Origin: Novilysobacter antarcticus
GTDB taxonomy: Bacteria > Pseudomonadota > Gammaproteobacteria > Xanthomonadales > Xanthomonadaceae
Direction: 5' to 3'
NCBI RefSeq assembly: GCF_019802285.1
Contig: NZ_JAIEUJ010000002.1
Location: 558,001 to 622,000 of the forward strand
DNA: 64,000 nucleotides
Part shown: in pieces, positions 18,437 through 26,669 of the stretch
How the letters are laid out: each line of letters starts with the position of its first letter
Numbering within the stretch: position 1 is the stretch's first letter
Position numbers and translations under genes: made by a program
The notes under the pieces: model-generated
What the model saw: the letters and a program-made list of their open reading frames with translations, nothing else
Databases searched by the model: none
Told to the model about the DNA's origin: nothing

Positions 18437-18464
18437 GCGTGGTTCTCGGCGGTCGCAGTGCTAC

Positions 18465-18493
18465 GTCCGCCGGTGCACAAGGCGCCGGCGGAC
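18465..18493 (-). other. Intercistronic hairpin inside the DUF11 operon
   Basis: A perfect nine-base inverted repeat (GTCCGCCGG / CCGGCGGAC) with an eleven-base loop sits between the stop of the 388-residue gene and the start of the 1608-residue gene. No T-run follows on the transcribed strand, so it is not a classical terminator. It may protect the upstream messages or reduce read-through, setting the ratio of small subunits to barrel. Confidence 0.5.
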
Positions 18494-18510
18494 GGAACAG
18501 CCTGCCGATA

Positions 18511-19599
18511 TCAGTTGATGGTGACGTTGAAGATCGTGGTTGCGGTCGCGTTCGCCCCGACCGTTGGCACGAGGGTGCTTACGATGCCACCCACTACGCT
18601 GCCACTGGTCCCGTTGTCGTTGCTGTCCCCTGCGGCGTCGGTCTGCAGCGATGTCGCCGTCGGTGTGCAGTTGGCATCCCCCGCGTACAGGGTGCCGGCG
18701 ACATACGTGGTGCCGGTCGGGATTGGGTCGGTGACGGCGATGTTGGAAGCGGCCGTGGTGGCGCTGGCGTTGGCAACCGCAATGCAGTACTGCACCACGG
18801 CGCCCGGAATCGCCTTCGGATTGACGGTGAGGTTGAACGGGTCACTGATGACGGTCGAGGTCTTGGTGACCGAGATCGTCGCCGCCGCCACCTTGTACGC
18901 ATCGCTGGCACTGTGCTTGCCATCGCGCACGCCGTCGCCAGCCGCTGTGCCGGCCACGTCTCCGAACACGTTGTCGACACCCGCGGTGTTGGCGCCTGCG
19001 GTCTGTACAGTGAGTGCGCCCTCCGTACCCGCCACGCCACCGTCGCGTGCGGTGGCCTGCAGGCTTACGCCGGCAATCTGGCCATCCACGACCGCCACCG
19101 GGATGTCGGCGACGACGTGCACCGTACGGATTGCATCGGGCGCCATCTCGTCGAGGAAGGTCACGAGGGTATCGGCGGCGTTGAAGATGCCGTCGCCGTT
19201 ATCGAGGTAATACGTGTATGTGCCCGGATCGAAGCTGTCCGTCCCGCCGTGAGGATCGGCGGCGTTGGCGGCGTCCAGCCGATAGTCCATCACGCTGTTG
19301 GTGTTGTTGGTCACGGTGAACGTCACGGCCTGTTTGGTCTGGCCAGGCGTCACCGTCGTGTAGCCGCCGCTGACTTCCGCAACGGTCACGTTGACCAGGC
19401 GATCGACCTTGAAGGTCGCCACGCCGGCCGCAGGTGCGGTCTGGGTCACGCCACCGACCTGATAGCTGACGCTGGCGGTGTTGGTGATGTCGGTACCCGC
19501 TGCCGTGCCTGATGTTGGGCCTGCGGCGAGAGCGGTTTGCGCGCTGGCCAGCAGCAGGGCTGCGGCGAGAAGTTTCACGTGCAGGTGCTTGCGTGTCAT
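18511..19599 (-). CDS. Secreted DUF11-type protein (362 aa), second gene of the DUF11 operon
   Basis: The start is set at the ATG at 19599, which opens a signal peptide (MTRKHLHVKLLAAALLLASA, cleavage near ALAAG) with GGGGAA just upstream. In-frame ATGs further up add a non-signal leader. The mature protein begins DITNTASVSYQVGG, matching the IENTASVSYQ at the same place in the barrel protein. It then has beta-sandwich domains with a Ca-binding-like DNGDGIFNAAD stretch. The final DUF11 domain, KTSTVISDPFNLTVNPKAI, is shared with the 808-residue protein. Two cysteines in the last domain could form a disulfide. It ends IFNVTIN at a terminal beta strand. Probable surface or fibre subunit; no enzyme motif. 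Confidence 0.75.
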   Translation of the reverse strand: MTRKHLHVKLLAAALLLASAQTALAAGPTSGTAAGTDITNTASVSYQVGGVTQTAPAAGVATFKVDRLVNVTVAEVSGGYTTVTPGQTKQAVTFTVTNNTNSVMDYRLDAANAADPHGGTDSFDPGTYTYYLDNGDGIFNAADTLVTFLDEMAPDAIRTVHVVADIPVAVVDGQIAGVSLQATARDGGVAGTEGALTVQTAGANTAGVDNVFGDVAGTAAGDGVRDGKHSASDAYKVAAATISVTKTSTVISDPFNLTVNPKAIPGAVVQYCIAVANASATTAASNIAVTDPIPTGTTYVAGTLYAGDANCTPTATSLQTDAAGDSNDNGTSGSVVGGIVSTLVPTVGANATATTIFNVTIN

Positions 19600-19686
19600 T
19601 GGATTCCCCGATGTATCTGGTTGCATGAATGGCTGGATGTGTTGCTGGGTGACGTCGTGATGGGTGGCTCGAGGCATTGCGCCGGC

Positions 19687-20184
19687 TTATTTCACCTTGG
19701 CAACAAAGGAAACCGTGCCTTCGGCACCTGCGGGCAAGCTGCCCAGCACCCAGCGGAGGTGGGTGACGTCGCCGGCCTGCGCCGGTCGCGACTGGTCGTC
19801 CTCGCCGACGACCGTCAATCCAGCAAGCACGCCGTACTGCTTGCCACCGTCAACCGACACTGCATCGACAGCGCGATCGCCTGCTGAAGCCACGTAGATC
19901 AGGTCCGTGGGAACGGGATTGTCGATCTTCACGGCATCGGCCGAAGTGGCCCCGGTGTTGCGGTAAGTGACCACGTACGTCACTTCAGTACCGGGGATGA
20001 CGACGTTGGCTGGCACCGCCTTCAACGTGATGGAGCCGTCGGCATTCCTGAGCTCGACTTGCTGGAACACCTTTGCGTTCAACTCGACACCGCCGGCCGC
20101 GGCCGCAGTGCCCACGCACAGCATTGCGATACCGGCCAGCAGCCAGCCCTGATATCGACGGGCCGGGGTTCGTGGGGTCATCAT
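19687..20184 (-). CDS. Small secreted DUF11 protein (165 aa), first gene of the sigma-54 operon
   Basis: Signal peptide (cleavage near GTAAAAGG), then essentially one DUF11 domain: VIPGTEVTYVVTYRNTGAT and VPTDLIYVASAGD. It ends SFVAKVK on the last strand. Two ATGs stand side by side (20184 and 20181), with AAGGA at a good distance from the first. Being a single domain, promoter-proximal and small, it looks like the most abundant subunit of the operon, perhaps a repeating building block. That role is inference. The intergenic region of 232 bases upstream separates it from recQ and carries the sigma-54 promoter. Confidence 0.75.
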   Translation of the reverse strand: MMTPRTPARRYQGWLLAGIAMLCVGTAAAAGGVELNAKVFQQVELRNADGSITLKAVPANVVIPGTEVTYVVTYRNTGATSADAVKIDNPVPTDLIYVASAGDRAVDAVSVDGGKQYGVLAGLTVVGEDDQSRPAQAGDVTHLRWVLGSLPAGAEGTVSFVAKVK

Positions 20185-20276
20185 GGAAGTTGTCCTTGTG
20201 CTTGTACGGTGTGTACTGGGAAGGGCTCTGTGCGGCCCGGCGCATCGTCGGGCGATGCAGCCTGACGGAAAGCGAT

Positions 20277-20294
20277 AAGCAATCTCCGTGCCAA
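20277..20294 (-). promoter_or_regulatory. Sigma-54 (RpoN) promoter of the DUF11 operon
   Basis: Read on the minus strand the site is TTGGCACGGAGATTGCTT. It matches the consensus YTGGCACG-N4-TTGCW at every fixed position. The -24 GG is at 20292/20291 and the -12 GC at 20280/20279, exactly 12 bases apart. Transcription would begin near 20267, giving a leader of about 83 bases before the 165-residue gene. Such promoters need an AAA+ enhancer-binding protein; none is encoded in this window. Confidence 0.8.
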
Positions 20295-20327
20295 CTCTTT
20301 CCGAAACGACTTTCCTGCCATTAAAAG

Positions 20328-20341
20328 GTGACTCAAATCAC
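20328..20341. promoter_or_regulatory. Candidate regulator site, GTGA-N6-TCAC
   Basis: GTGACTCAAATCAC is the inner core of the CRP/Clp consensus (TGTGA-N6-TCACA), although the outer T and A are not conserved. It is centred about 67 bases upstream of the predicted sigma-54 start. It could be a Clp/CRP-type site or part of an enhancer-binding protein site, and could serve recQ on the other side. Confidence 0.35.
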
Positions 20342-20416
20342 TATTTCGACACAATCATGTGAATGCCATCACGGCCAGTTCGGGCGTACGCCCACCTTGT
20401 CTGTGCTGAAGTCATC

Positions 20417-22243
20417 ATGAAAACGGCGGCGCTTGACACACTCCGTCGCACTTTCGGCTTTGACGCGTTCCGCGGCGAACAGGCTGAAATCATCGACTGT
20501 CTGGTCAATGGCGACGATGCGCTGGTGCTGATGCCGACCGGCGGCGGCAAGTCACTGTGCTACCAATTGCCGGCGATGCTGCGCGAAGGCTGCGGGATCG
20601 TGGTTTCGCCGCTGATCGCCCTGATGCAGGACCAGGTCGAAGCGCTGCTCCAGCTTGGCGTGCGTGCGGCTTACCTCAACTCAACCCTGGACGCGGCGAC
20701 CGCCAGCGACGTGGAGCGGCAGCTGCTCGACGGCGAGCTCGACCTGCTCTACGTCGCACCCGAACGCCTGCTCTCGGGACGCTGCATGAACCTCATCGAC
20801 CGCGCCCATGCCAGTGGGGGCATCGCGCTTTTCGCTATCGATGAGGCGCATTGCGTCTCCCAGTGGGGGCACGATTTTCGCCGCGAGTACCGCGAGCTGA
20901 CCGTGCTGCACGAGCGCTGGCCAGATGTGCCGCGCATCGCCCTGACCGCGACCGCGGACGAGCCGACCCGGCTGGAAATCGCCGAGCGCCTCGCACTGGA
21001 GGATGCGCACAAGTTCGTCAGCTCCTTCGACCGGCCCAACATCCGCTACCGCGTGGCGCAGAAGGACGGCAGCGGCCAGCGCGCGCTGCTCGACTTTCTT
21101 GCCGGCCATCGCGGCGAAAGCGGCATCGTCTATGCCTTCTCGCGCAAACGCGTCGACAAGACCGCCGAGCTGCTGCGCGAGGCCGGCATCAACGCGCTGG
21201 CCTATCACGCGGGCATGCCCGGCGAGGAGCGCGCGGCCAACCAGCGCCGCTTCCTGCAGGAGGATGGGGTGGTGATGGTGGCGACGATCGCTTTCGGCAT
21301 GGGCATCGACAAGCCCGACGTGCGCTTTGTTGCCCACGTCGACCTGCCCAAATCGGTCGAGGGCTACTACCAGGAGACCGGCCGTGCCGGCCGCGATGGC
21401 GAACCGGCGGAGGCCTGGCTCAATTACGGCCTGGGCGACGTCGTCAACCTGAGCATGCTGATCAAGCAGGGCGATGCCAGCGAGGAGCGCAAGCTGCTGG
21501 AGCTGCGCAAGCTCGACGCGCTGCTGGGCTATTGCGAATCCACCCAGTGCCGGCGGCAGGCGCTGTTGGGCTGGTTCGCCGAAGAGCACCCTGGTAATTG
21601 CGGCAATTGCGACAACTGCCTGGAGCCGCCGGAAAGCTGGGATGGCACCGAGGTCGCGCGCAAGGCGCTGTCATGCGTGTTCCGCACCGGACAGCGGTTC
21701 GGCGCCGGGCATGTCATTGACGTTTTGCGCGGCGTGCCGACCGACAAGGTCGCGCAGCACGGCCACGACAAGCTCAGCACCTGGGGCATCGGCACCAACC
21801 TGGACACCCGCCAGTGGAGCAGCGTGTTCCGCCAGCTGGTCGCATCCGGCCTGCTGGCGGCCAACCACGAGCGCCACGGCGCCTTGTACCTCACCAGCAA
21901 GGCCGGCCCGGTATTGAAGGGCGAGCAGACCTTGCGGCTGCGCCGCGATTCCCCCAGACCGGCCGCCCGCCGCGGCCGCACCGGCTCGGCACCGCCGCCG
22001 ATGGACCTCGCGCCCGAAGCGGCCAGCCGTTTCCGCTCCCTGCGCAGCTGGCGCGCGGAGCTGGCGAAGGAGCAGAACGTGCCGGCGTACGTGATCTTCC
22101 ACGACGCCACGCTGCGCGAAATAGCCGAGAGCGACCCGGCCGACCTGGACGAGCTGGGCCGAATCGCGGGCATCGGCAGCAGCAAACTGGCGCGTTACGG
22201 CGAGGCGGTGCTGCAGCAATTGCTGGATTGCGACGTGGCCTGA
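20417..22243 (+). CDS. recQ: RecQ, ATP-dependent 3'-5' DNA helicase
   Basis: 608 residues, matching E. coli RecQ (609). Walker A TGGGKS is at 41-46 and DEAH at 142-145, followed by the RecQ-specific aromatic-rich loop CVSQWGHDFR. The zinc cysteines of the RQC domain lie about residue 373 (CESTQC) and 394-401 (CGNCDNC). A C-terminal HRDC domain ends around ELGRIAGIGSSKLARYGE. The frame is open further upstream, but the ATG at 20417 gives the family N-terminus MKTAALDTLRRTFGF. It acts in recombination and fork repair. It shares its upstream region with the divergent DUF11 operon and converges with mscK, five bases between stops. Confidence 0.93.
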   Translation: MKTAALDTLRRTFGFDAFRGEQAEIIDCLVNGDDALVLMPTGGGKSLCYQLPAMLREGCGIVVSPLIALMQDQVEALLQLGVRAAYLNSTLDAATASDVERQLLDGELDLLYVAPERLLSGRCMNLIDRAHASGGIALFAIDEAHCVSQWGHDFRREYRELTVLHERWPDVPRIALTATADEPTRLEIAERLALEDAHKFVSSFDRPNIRYRVAQKDGSGQRALLDFLAGHRGESGIVYAFSRKRVDKTAELLREAGINALAYHAGMPGEERAANQRRFLQEDGVVMVATIAFGMGIDKPDVRFVAHVDLPKSVEGYYQETGRAGRDGEPAEAWLNYGLGDVVNLSMLIKQGDASEERKLLELRKLDALLGYCESTQCRRQALLGWFAEEHPGNCGNCDNCLEPPESWDGTEVARKALSCVFRTGQRFGAGHVIDVLRGVPTDKVAQHGHDKLSTWGIGTNLDTRQWSSVFRQLVASGLLAANHERHGALYLTSKAGPVLKGEQTLRLRRDSPRPAARRGRTGSAPPPMDLAPEAASRFRSLRSWRAELAKEQNVPAYVIFHDATLREIAESDPADLDELGRIAGIGSSKLARYGEAVLQQLLDCDVA

Positions 22244-22248
22244 CGGCG

Positions 22249-25200
22249 TTACCGTTCAGGCGGTGTCGCCGGGGCGGCGCCCGAGAGTGCGGCATCATCC
22301 CGGCCGACGTGTCGCACGTGGACATCACGCTGCGGAAACGGGATCTCGATCCCCGCCTCGGCCAGCGCGGTTGCCAACGCAGCGAAGAACGTATCCGTGA
22401 CCGCGCGGCGGTCTTCGATCTGGGCCACATGGAAACGCACCTCGAACTCCAGCGCACTGTCGCCCAGTCGGGTGAACATAACGTCCGGCGCCGGCGACCG
22501 CAGAACCCTCGGATCAGAAGCCACCACGCCCTCCATCACGGCGCGTGCCTTTCGCACGTCGCTGCCGTAGCCGATTCCTACCTTCAGCACGACACGGGTG
22601 ATCGGGGTGGTCAGCGTCCAGTTCTGCACCGTGTCGGTGATGAAGGCCTTGTTGGGCACCAGCACCTCGAAATTGTCGAAGTTGGTGATGGTGATGGACC
22701 GCATCTTGATCCGGCTGACGGTACCAGTGGTGTCGCCGATGGTAACCACGTCGCCCACCCGCACGGGGCGCTCGAACAGGATGATCAGGCCGGAGACGAA
22801 GTTGGCGACGATCTCCTGCAAACCAAAACCCAGGCCCACGCCCAGTGCGGCCACGACCCACTGGAGCCTCGACCAGTCCACACCGATGCGCTGAAGCGCG
22901 ATAACCAGACCTATACCGGTGATCACATAGCGCGCGATGGCCGCGATCGCGTAGCGCGTGCCGGAATCGACGCGGGCCCTCGGCAGCAGCATGATCTCCA
23001 GAAAGCCGGGCACGTTCCGCGCCGCGATTGCGGTCAGTCCAACGATCACCAGGCTCATCAGCACGTCACTCAGCGTGACCGCGACCACGCTCTCGCCGAT
23101 GCCCTCAACCGTGCGCGACCACAACACGACATCGTTGAAAACGTTCAGCGCCGGGATCATCTCCCGCCACAGGCCCAGAATCAGCACCGCCAGCGCGACG
23201 CCGAATGCGGCACGCAGGAGCGCCCGCGTTTGCTGGTTGACGGTGACCGAATCGATCTCGGGCTGCTGGTTCTGCAATGCCAGCACCTCGCTGCCGTCCT
23301 CGCTCCCCGTGGCCGCCGGTGCCTCGGCCAACGCCCGGGCATGAAGTGAGTCGGCCTGAAGGTACGCGGCGCGGCGACTGGCCACCATCACGCCGCGTAT
23401 GGCGATGTAGTAGACGATGACCACGGCCAGGATGATCCAGCCTGAAGTAAACAACCGCGACTGCACCTCGCGCGCGCTGGTGTAGTAGCCCACCGCGGCG
23501 AGTAAGGCGAAGAAGATCGGTACCGCGACCAGTACACGCGCCCAGCCTGCGGGAACGCGTCGGATCCAGACGCCCGGCGCCCGTGCGGTGGTGGGCGCCC
23601 CATCGACCGGTCGCAGCACGCGGTAAAGGAACCAGGCCGACGCCAGTGATCCCACCATGAAACCAAGGCGACCGACGCCGTCGATCAGGTCCGGATCCCC
23701 ACTGGCATCCGTCATCCCGGTCAGCACGGCTGTGGGAGCGACCATTAGTAGCAGCATCCGCAACGCGCGCGCCATTCGTCTGGTGCCCCGCGGTCCCCAG
23801 TGGAAATGCGCAATGAACAGCCCTTCCGGCCGGCACATGTCGATAAACAGCCCCAGCATCAACCACAGCAGTGCCAGGCTGAGCAGGCCTTGCCCAAGGA
23901 AGTTCGCAAACCCGCCGCCCGACCAGCCAAGGAACCAGCCAACCGTCGCCAGAGCGAAAGGCCATGCCAGCGCCAGCAGGAACGTAGCGGCCCAAGCCAG
24001 CAGTGTGGTGCCAAAGTTGTCTTCGCGGTGACCGACGGATTTGGCAAGCCGCGGTAAGGCGGCTTGCAGGCGACCCCGGATGCCGAACAACCCCGCCACG
24101 GATATCAACATCAGCAGCAGCCGAATGGGATGCGCGCGCAGCGAGGTCAGCATCGCGCGCGGCAGTGCGGACCAGTTGGCGGGGGCGAGCAGCCAGCCAA
24201 CGCCAACGCCCAGCTGCTGCAGCCACCCATCACCCAGGGGGGCTGTGCTGGGCAGCCACAACAGGCGTTTGTCGAGCACGCCGTGCAATTGCGCGCTGGC
24301 AGTCAGCAGCTCGGCATCAAGGGCATTGTTTTCCAGCAAGGCGCCTATCAGCTGCTGCTGGATGTCCGCCATGTCAGCCAGTCCCGCCCGGCGATGCTCG
24401 AGGAGCTGCTCCGCCAGATGCTGCTGTGCGGTGATGGACGCGGTGGTCCCTTGTTCCCCTTCCGCGGCAACAGTCGGCGGCAACTCGCGCAGCACCTGCT
24501 GGGTCTTGAAGTGGCTTACGCGCAGATCAACCAGTGCCCGGTTCCGCTCCGCGATGCGCCGCTTGATCTGCTCACCGCTGACCAGACTTTTCTGCAGGCT
24601 GCGCAGCAATCTTGCCGCCTCGTCACTGATTGCACCGATGGCGAGGATCTGATCGGCGTTGTTGCGCGCCTCAACAGCGTCGTCGAGAAGATTCCTCGAT
24701 CGACGTTGTTCATTACGCTCACGATCGAGTCGCTGGACCAGCTGTGCGGCCTCGGTTCGCAGCGCGACGCTATCGCGGGCCAGTTCGCGTATCTCGGCAG
24801 GTTGCCCGGCCAGGCTTCGCTCGAGCTCCCGCGCTCGCGCCGCCTCCTCCTCCACCTGCTGCTTGCGTCGGCTCACCACCAGCGCCGCCAGACCTTCGAT
24901 GGCTGCGTCCACCTCATTGGCACGACGCCCGACCAGGTCATGCTGGGCGGTCGCAATCGACTTGCGGGTCGGCAGACTGGACAGCTCCTGCTCTATCTTC
25001 TCGATGCGCGCGGCCAGCTCCTCGCGCGCCGCCTGCTCGCGCAACCTGCTGGCCTCTGCCAGCAAGGGAGACGCGGTGGCGGGAACGGTGGTTTGAGCGC
25101 GGTCAAGCTGGGCACGCAATTGACCCAGCTCGGCACGCGCGTCCGCCGGACGGCTCTCCATTCCGCGCAGCTGATCCGCCAACTTGCGTTGGGTACCGTG

Positions 25201-25686
25201 CAGAGACACCGATTCGGTCTGCAGTGCGGCCAATCGCAGTTGCACATCCACCGGATCGGCGTCCTCCGGCAATGGCTCGCGCTGGGGCGGCAACGCTGAC
25301 TGCGCGCTCAACGAGGCGATCGTCTCCGGCGCCGACTGCAAAGCGGCCGCATACTCCGCCGTGCTCCTGCGCGCCACCTCCGCCGCCTCGAGGCGCGACG
25401 CGGCAGCGCGGAGCTGTTCGAGCACCAACTCGCGCTCGGTGGTCGACAGATCTGTCCGGGTCTCAATCACGGCGATGCGGCTGGCGAGATCGGTGGCACT
25501 GATACCGGCGGCGGCTTCAGGAGGCTCCAACCCCATCGTGTCCACCTGCGCAATCGCGGTGGTTGACGCAAGTACCAGCACCAACCAGCAAGCGACGCCG
25601 CGCCCGATTGTCCTCGCGCAACCGCGCCTGGTGCTGGCCACGGAGACACTGGTGTCGGCGCTGTGGACCTGCCTGATGCTCAGCAT
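22249..25686 (-). CDS. mscK: Large mechanosensitive channel of the MscS superfamily (MscK/KefA type)
   Basis: 1145 residues, close to E. coli MscK (1120). Signal peptide, then about 450 residues of periplasmic coiled coil (many Glu/Arg/Leu heptads). About ten membrane helices follow from residue about 480. The C-terminal MscS core begins near 945: GLGFGLQEIVANFVSGLII is the pore helix, followed by VRVGDVVTIGDTTGTVSRI and VLVPNKAFI of the beta domain. Such channels open under membrane tension and release solutes during osmotic downshock. No K+-linked RCK domain is present. Divergence to other long MscS paralogues (YbiO, MscM) makes the exact symbol less certain than the family. Confidence 0.85.
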   Translation of the reverse strand: MLSIRQVHSADTSVSVASTRRGCARTIGRGVACWLVLVLASTTAIAQVDTMGLEPPEAAAGISATDLASRIAVIETRTDLSTTERELVLEQLRAAASRLEAAEVARRSTAEYAAALQSAPETIASLSAQSALPPQREPLPEDADPVDVQLRLAALQTESVSLHGTQRKLADQLRGMESRPADARAELGQLRAQLDRAQTTVPATASPLLAEASRLREQAAREELAARIEKIEQELSSLPTRKSIATAQHDLVGRRANEVDAAIEGLAALVVSRRKQQVEEEAARARELERSLAGQPAEIRELARDSVALRTEAAQLVQRLDRERNEQRRSRNLLDDAVEARNNADQILAIGAISDEAARLLRSLQKSLVSGEQIKRRIAERNRALVDLRVSHFKTQQVLRELPPTVAAEGEQGTTASITAQQHLAEQLLEHRRAGLADMADIQQQLIGALLENNALDAELLTASAQLHGVLDKRLLWLPSTAPLGDGWLQQLGVGVGWLLAPANWSALPRAMLTSLRAHPIRLLLMLISVAGLFGIRGRLQAALPRLAKSVGHREDNFGTTLLAWAATFLLALAWPFALATVGWFLGWSGGGFANFLGQGLLSLALLWLMLGLFIDMCRPEGLFIAHFHWGPRGTRRMARALRMLLLMVAPTAVLTGMTDASGDPDLIDGVGRLGFMVGSLASAWFLYRVLRPVDGAPTTARAPGVWIRRVPAGWARVLVAVPIFFALLAAVGYYTSAREVQSRLFTSGWIILAVVIVYYIAIRGVMVASRRAAYLQADSLHARALAEAPAATGSEDGSEVLALQNQQPEIDSVTVNQQTRALLRAAFGVALAVLILGLWREMIPALNVFNDVVLWSRTVEGIGESVVAVTLSDVLMSLVIVGLTAIAARNVPGFLEIMLLPRARVDSGTRYAIAAIARYVITGIGLVIALQRIGVDWSRLQWVVAALGVGLGFGLQEIVANFVSGLIILFERPVRVGDVVTIGDTTGTVSRIKMRSITITNFDNFEVLVPNKAFITDTVQNWTLTTPITRVVLKVGIGYGSDVRKARAVMEGVVASDPRVLRSPAPDVMFTRLGDSALEFEVRFHVAQIEDRRAVTDTFFAALATALAEAGIEIPFPQRDVHVRHVGRDDAALSGAAPATPPER

Positions 25687-25803
25687 TTACCGCCCCCGCC
25701 GATCAGTTGAAACACGTTCATGCAAAGCATCCACCATATCTCCAACGGGGAGACGGCGTCGCCAATGCAACCGGAAGCCGGCGGGCAAAACAGGAGCTGG
25801 ATA

Positions 25804-25876
25804 TGGGCCGTGATGGATTCGAACCATCGACCAGCGGATTAAAAGTCCGATGCTCTACCGACTGAGCTAACGGCCC
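25804..25876 (-). tRNA. tRNA-Lys(UUU)
   Basis: On the minus strand it starts GGGCCGTTAGCTCAGT and ends with the matching acceptor CGGCCC and discriminator A. The 73 bases fold as a standard cloverleaf. The anticodon loop CTTTTAA places anticodon TTT at 25843-25841, and the T loop is GTTCGAATCC. The 3' CCA is not encoded: the next bases read TAT, so it must be added after transcription. It lies 99 bases downstream of queC in the same direction. Confidence 0.97.
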
Positions 25877-25881
25877 ACAGA

Positions 25882-25911
25882 CCCGGCGTTGCGCCGGGGG
25901 CGTGAATTCTA
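25882..25911 (-). promoter_or_regulatory. Probable tRNA-Lys promoter with GC-rich discriminator and leader hairpin
   Basis: TAGAAT on the minus strand (25911-25906) is a good -10 box. It is followed by a GC-rich discriminator (CACGCCCCCGG), typical of stable-RNA promoters inhibited by ppGpp. No good -35 box is seen; the nearest is TTCGCACA. A seven-base-pair hairpin (CCCGGCG CAA CGCCGGG, 25898-25882) precedes the tRNA. It could be part of the leader or end queC transcripts. Confidence 0.4.
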
Positions 25912-25975
25912 ACGCAAGAACGCCCGGCTGTGCGAAGACGCTTCTGCCGCAGTGGCCATGTTGCGTACCCGGGAT

Positions 25976-26668
25976 TCAGGCGTAGCGCGTGGGATCGGCA
26001 ATGCCGGCAGCTGCAAAGCCTTCCGCGCGCAACCGGCATGCGTCGCAGTGGCCACACGCGCGGCCCTCGTCGTCGGCCAGATAACACGACACGGTGTCGG
26101 CGAAATCGACCCCCAGTCGCACGCCCTCTCGGGCGATGTCCGCCTTGCTCAGGTGCTGCAGCGGCGCGTGCACCCGGATGCCGGCACCCTCCACGCCCGC
26201 CTTGGTTGCGAGGTTGGCGAGCCGCTCGAAGGCTGTGATGAACTCGGGACGGCAATCGGGGTACCCCGAATAGTCCACCGCATTGACACCGCAGAACAGG
26301 TCGGCCGATCCCAGGACCTCCGCCCAGCCCAGCGCCACCGACAACATGATGGTGTTGCGCGCCGGCACGTAGGTCACCGGAATGGCGTCATCGCCGGCGA
26401 CCTCGTCCAGCGGCACGGCGATGTCGTCGGTCAGCGCGGACCCACCGATGCTGCGCAGGTCGATGCGCACGGTCTTGTGGGCAATAGCTCCCTGCTGCGC
26501 CGCCACGCGCGCCGCGGCCTCAAGCTCGGATGTGTGGCGCTGCCCGTAGTCCACGCTCAATGCGTACGGTGCAAAACCCTGCTCGCGCGCCATCGCGATG
26601 ACGACAGCCGAATCCATGCCGCCGGAGACCAGGACGACCGCTTTCTTCTTGTCTGATGAGGTGTGCAT
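25976..26668 (-). CDS. queC: QueC, 7-cyano-7-deazaguanine synthase
   Basis: Converts 7-carboxy-7-deazaguanine to preQ0 with ATP and ammonia, in the queuosine tRNA-modification pathway. 230 residues, the family length. The PP-loop SGGMDS is at 15-20, followed by the family VDYGQRH. Four zinc cysteines lie near the C-terminus: C195, then C205, C208 and C211 in CGHCDAC. One base separates its start from the queE stop, so the two are coupled. Confidence 0.95.
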   Translation of the reverse strand: MHTSSDKKKAVVLVSGGMDSAVVIAMAREQGFAPYALSVDYGQRHTSELEAAARVAAQQGAIAHKTVRIDLRSIGGSALTDDIAVPLDEVAGDDAIPVTYVPARNTIMLSVALGWAEVLGSADLFCGVNAVDYSGYPDCRPEFITAFERLANLATKAGVEGAGIRVHAPLQHLSKADIAREGVRLGVDFADTVSCYLADDEGRACGHCDACRLRAEGFAAAGIADPTRYA

Positions 26669-26669
26669 G

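Noticed and set aside
24064-25299. 411-residue open frame antisense to mscK
   Set aside because: Shadow of the channel's coiled-coil region, no independent support.
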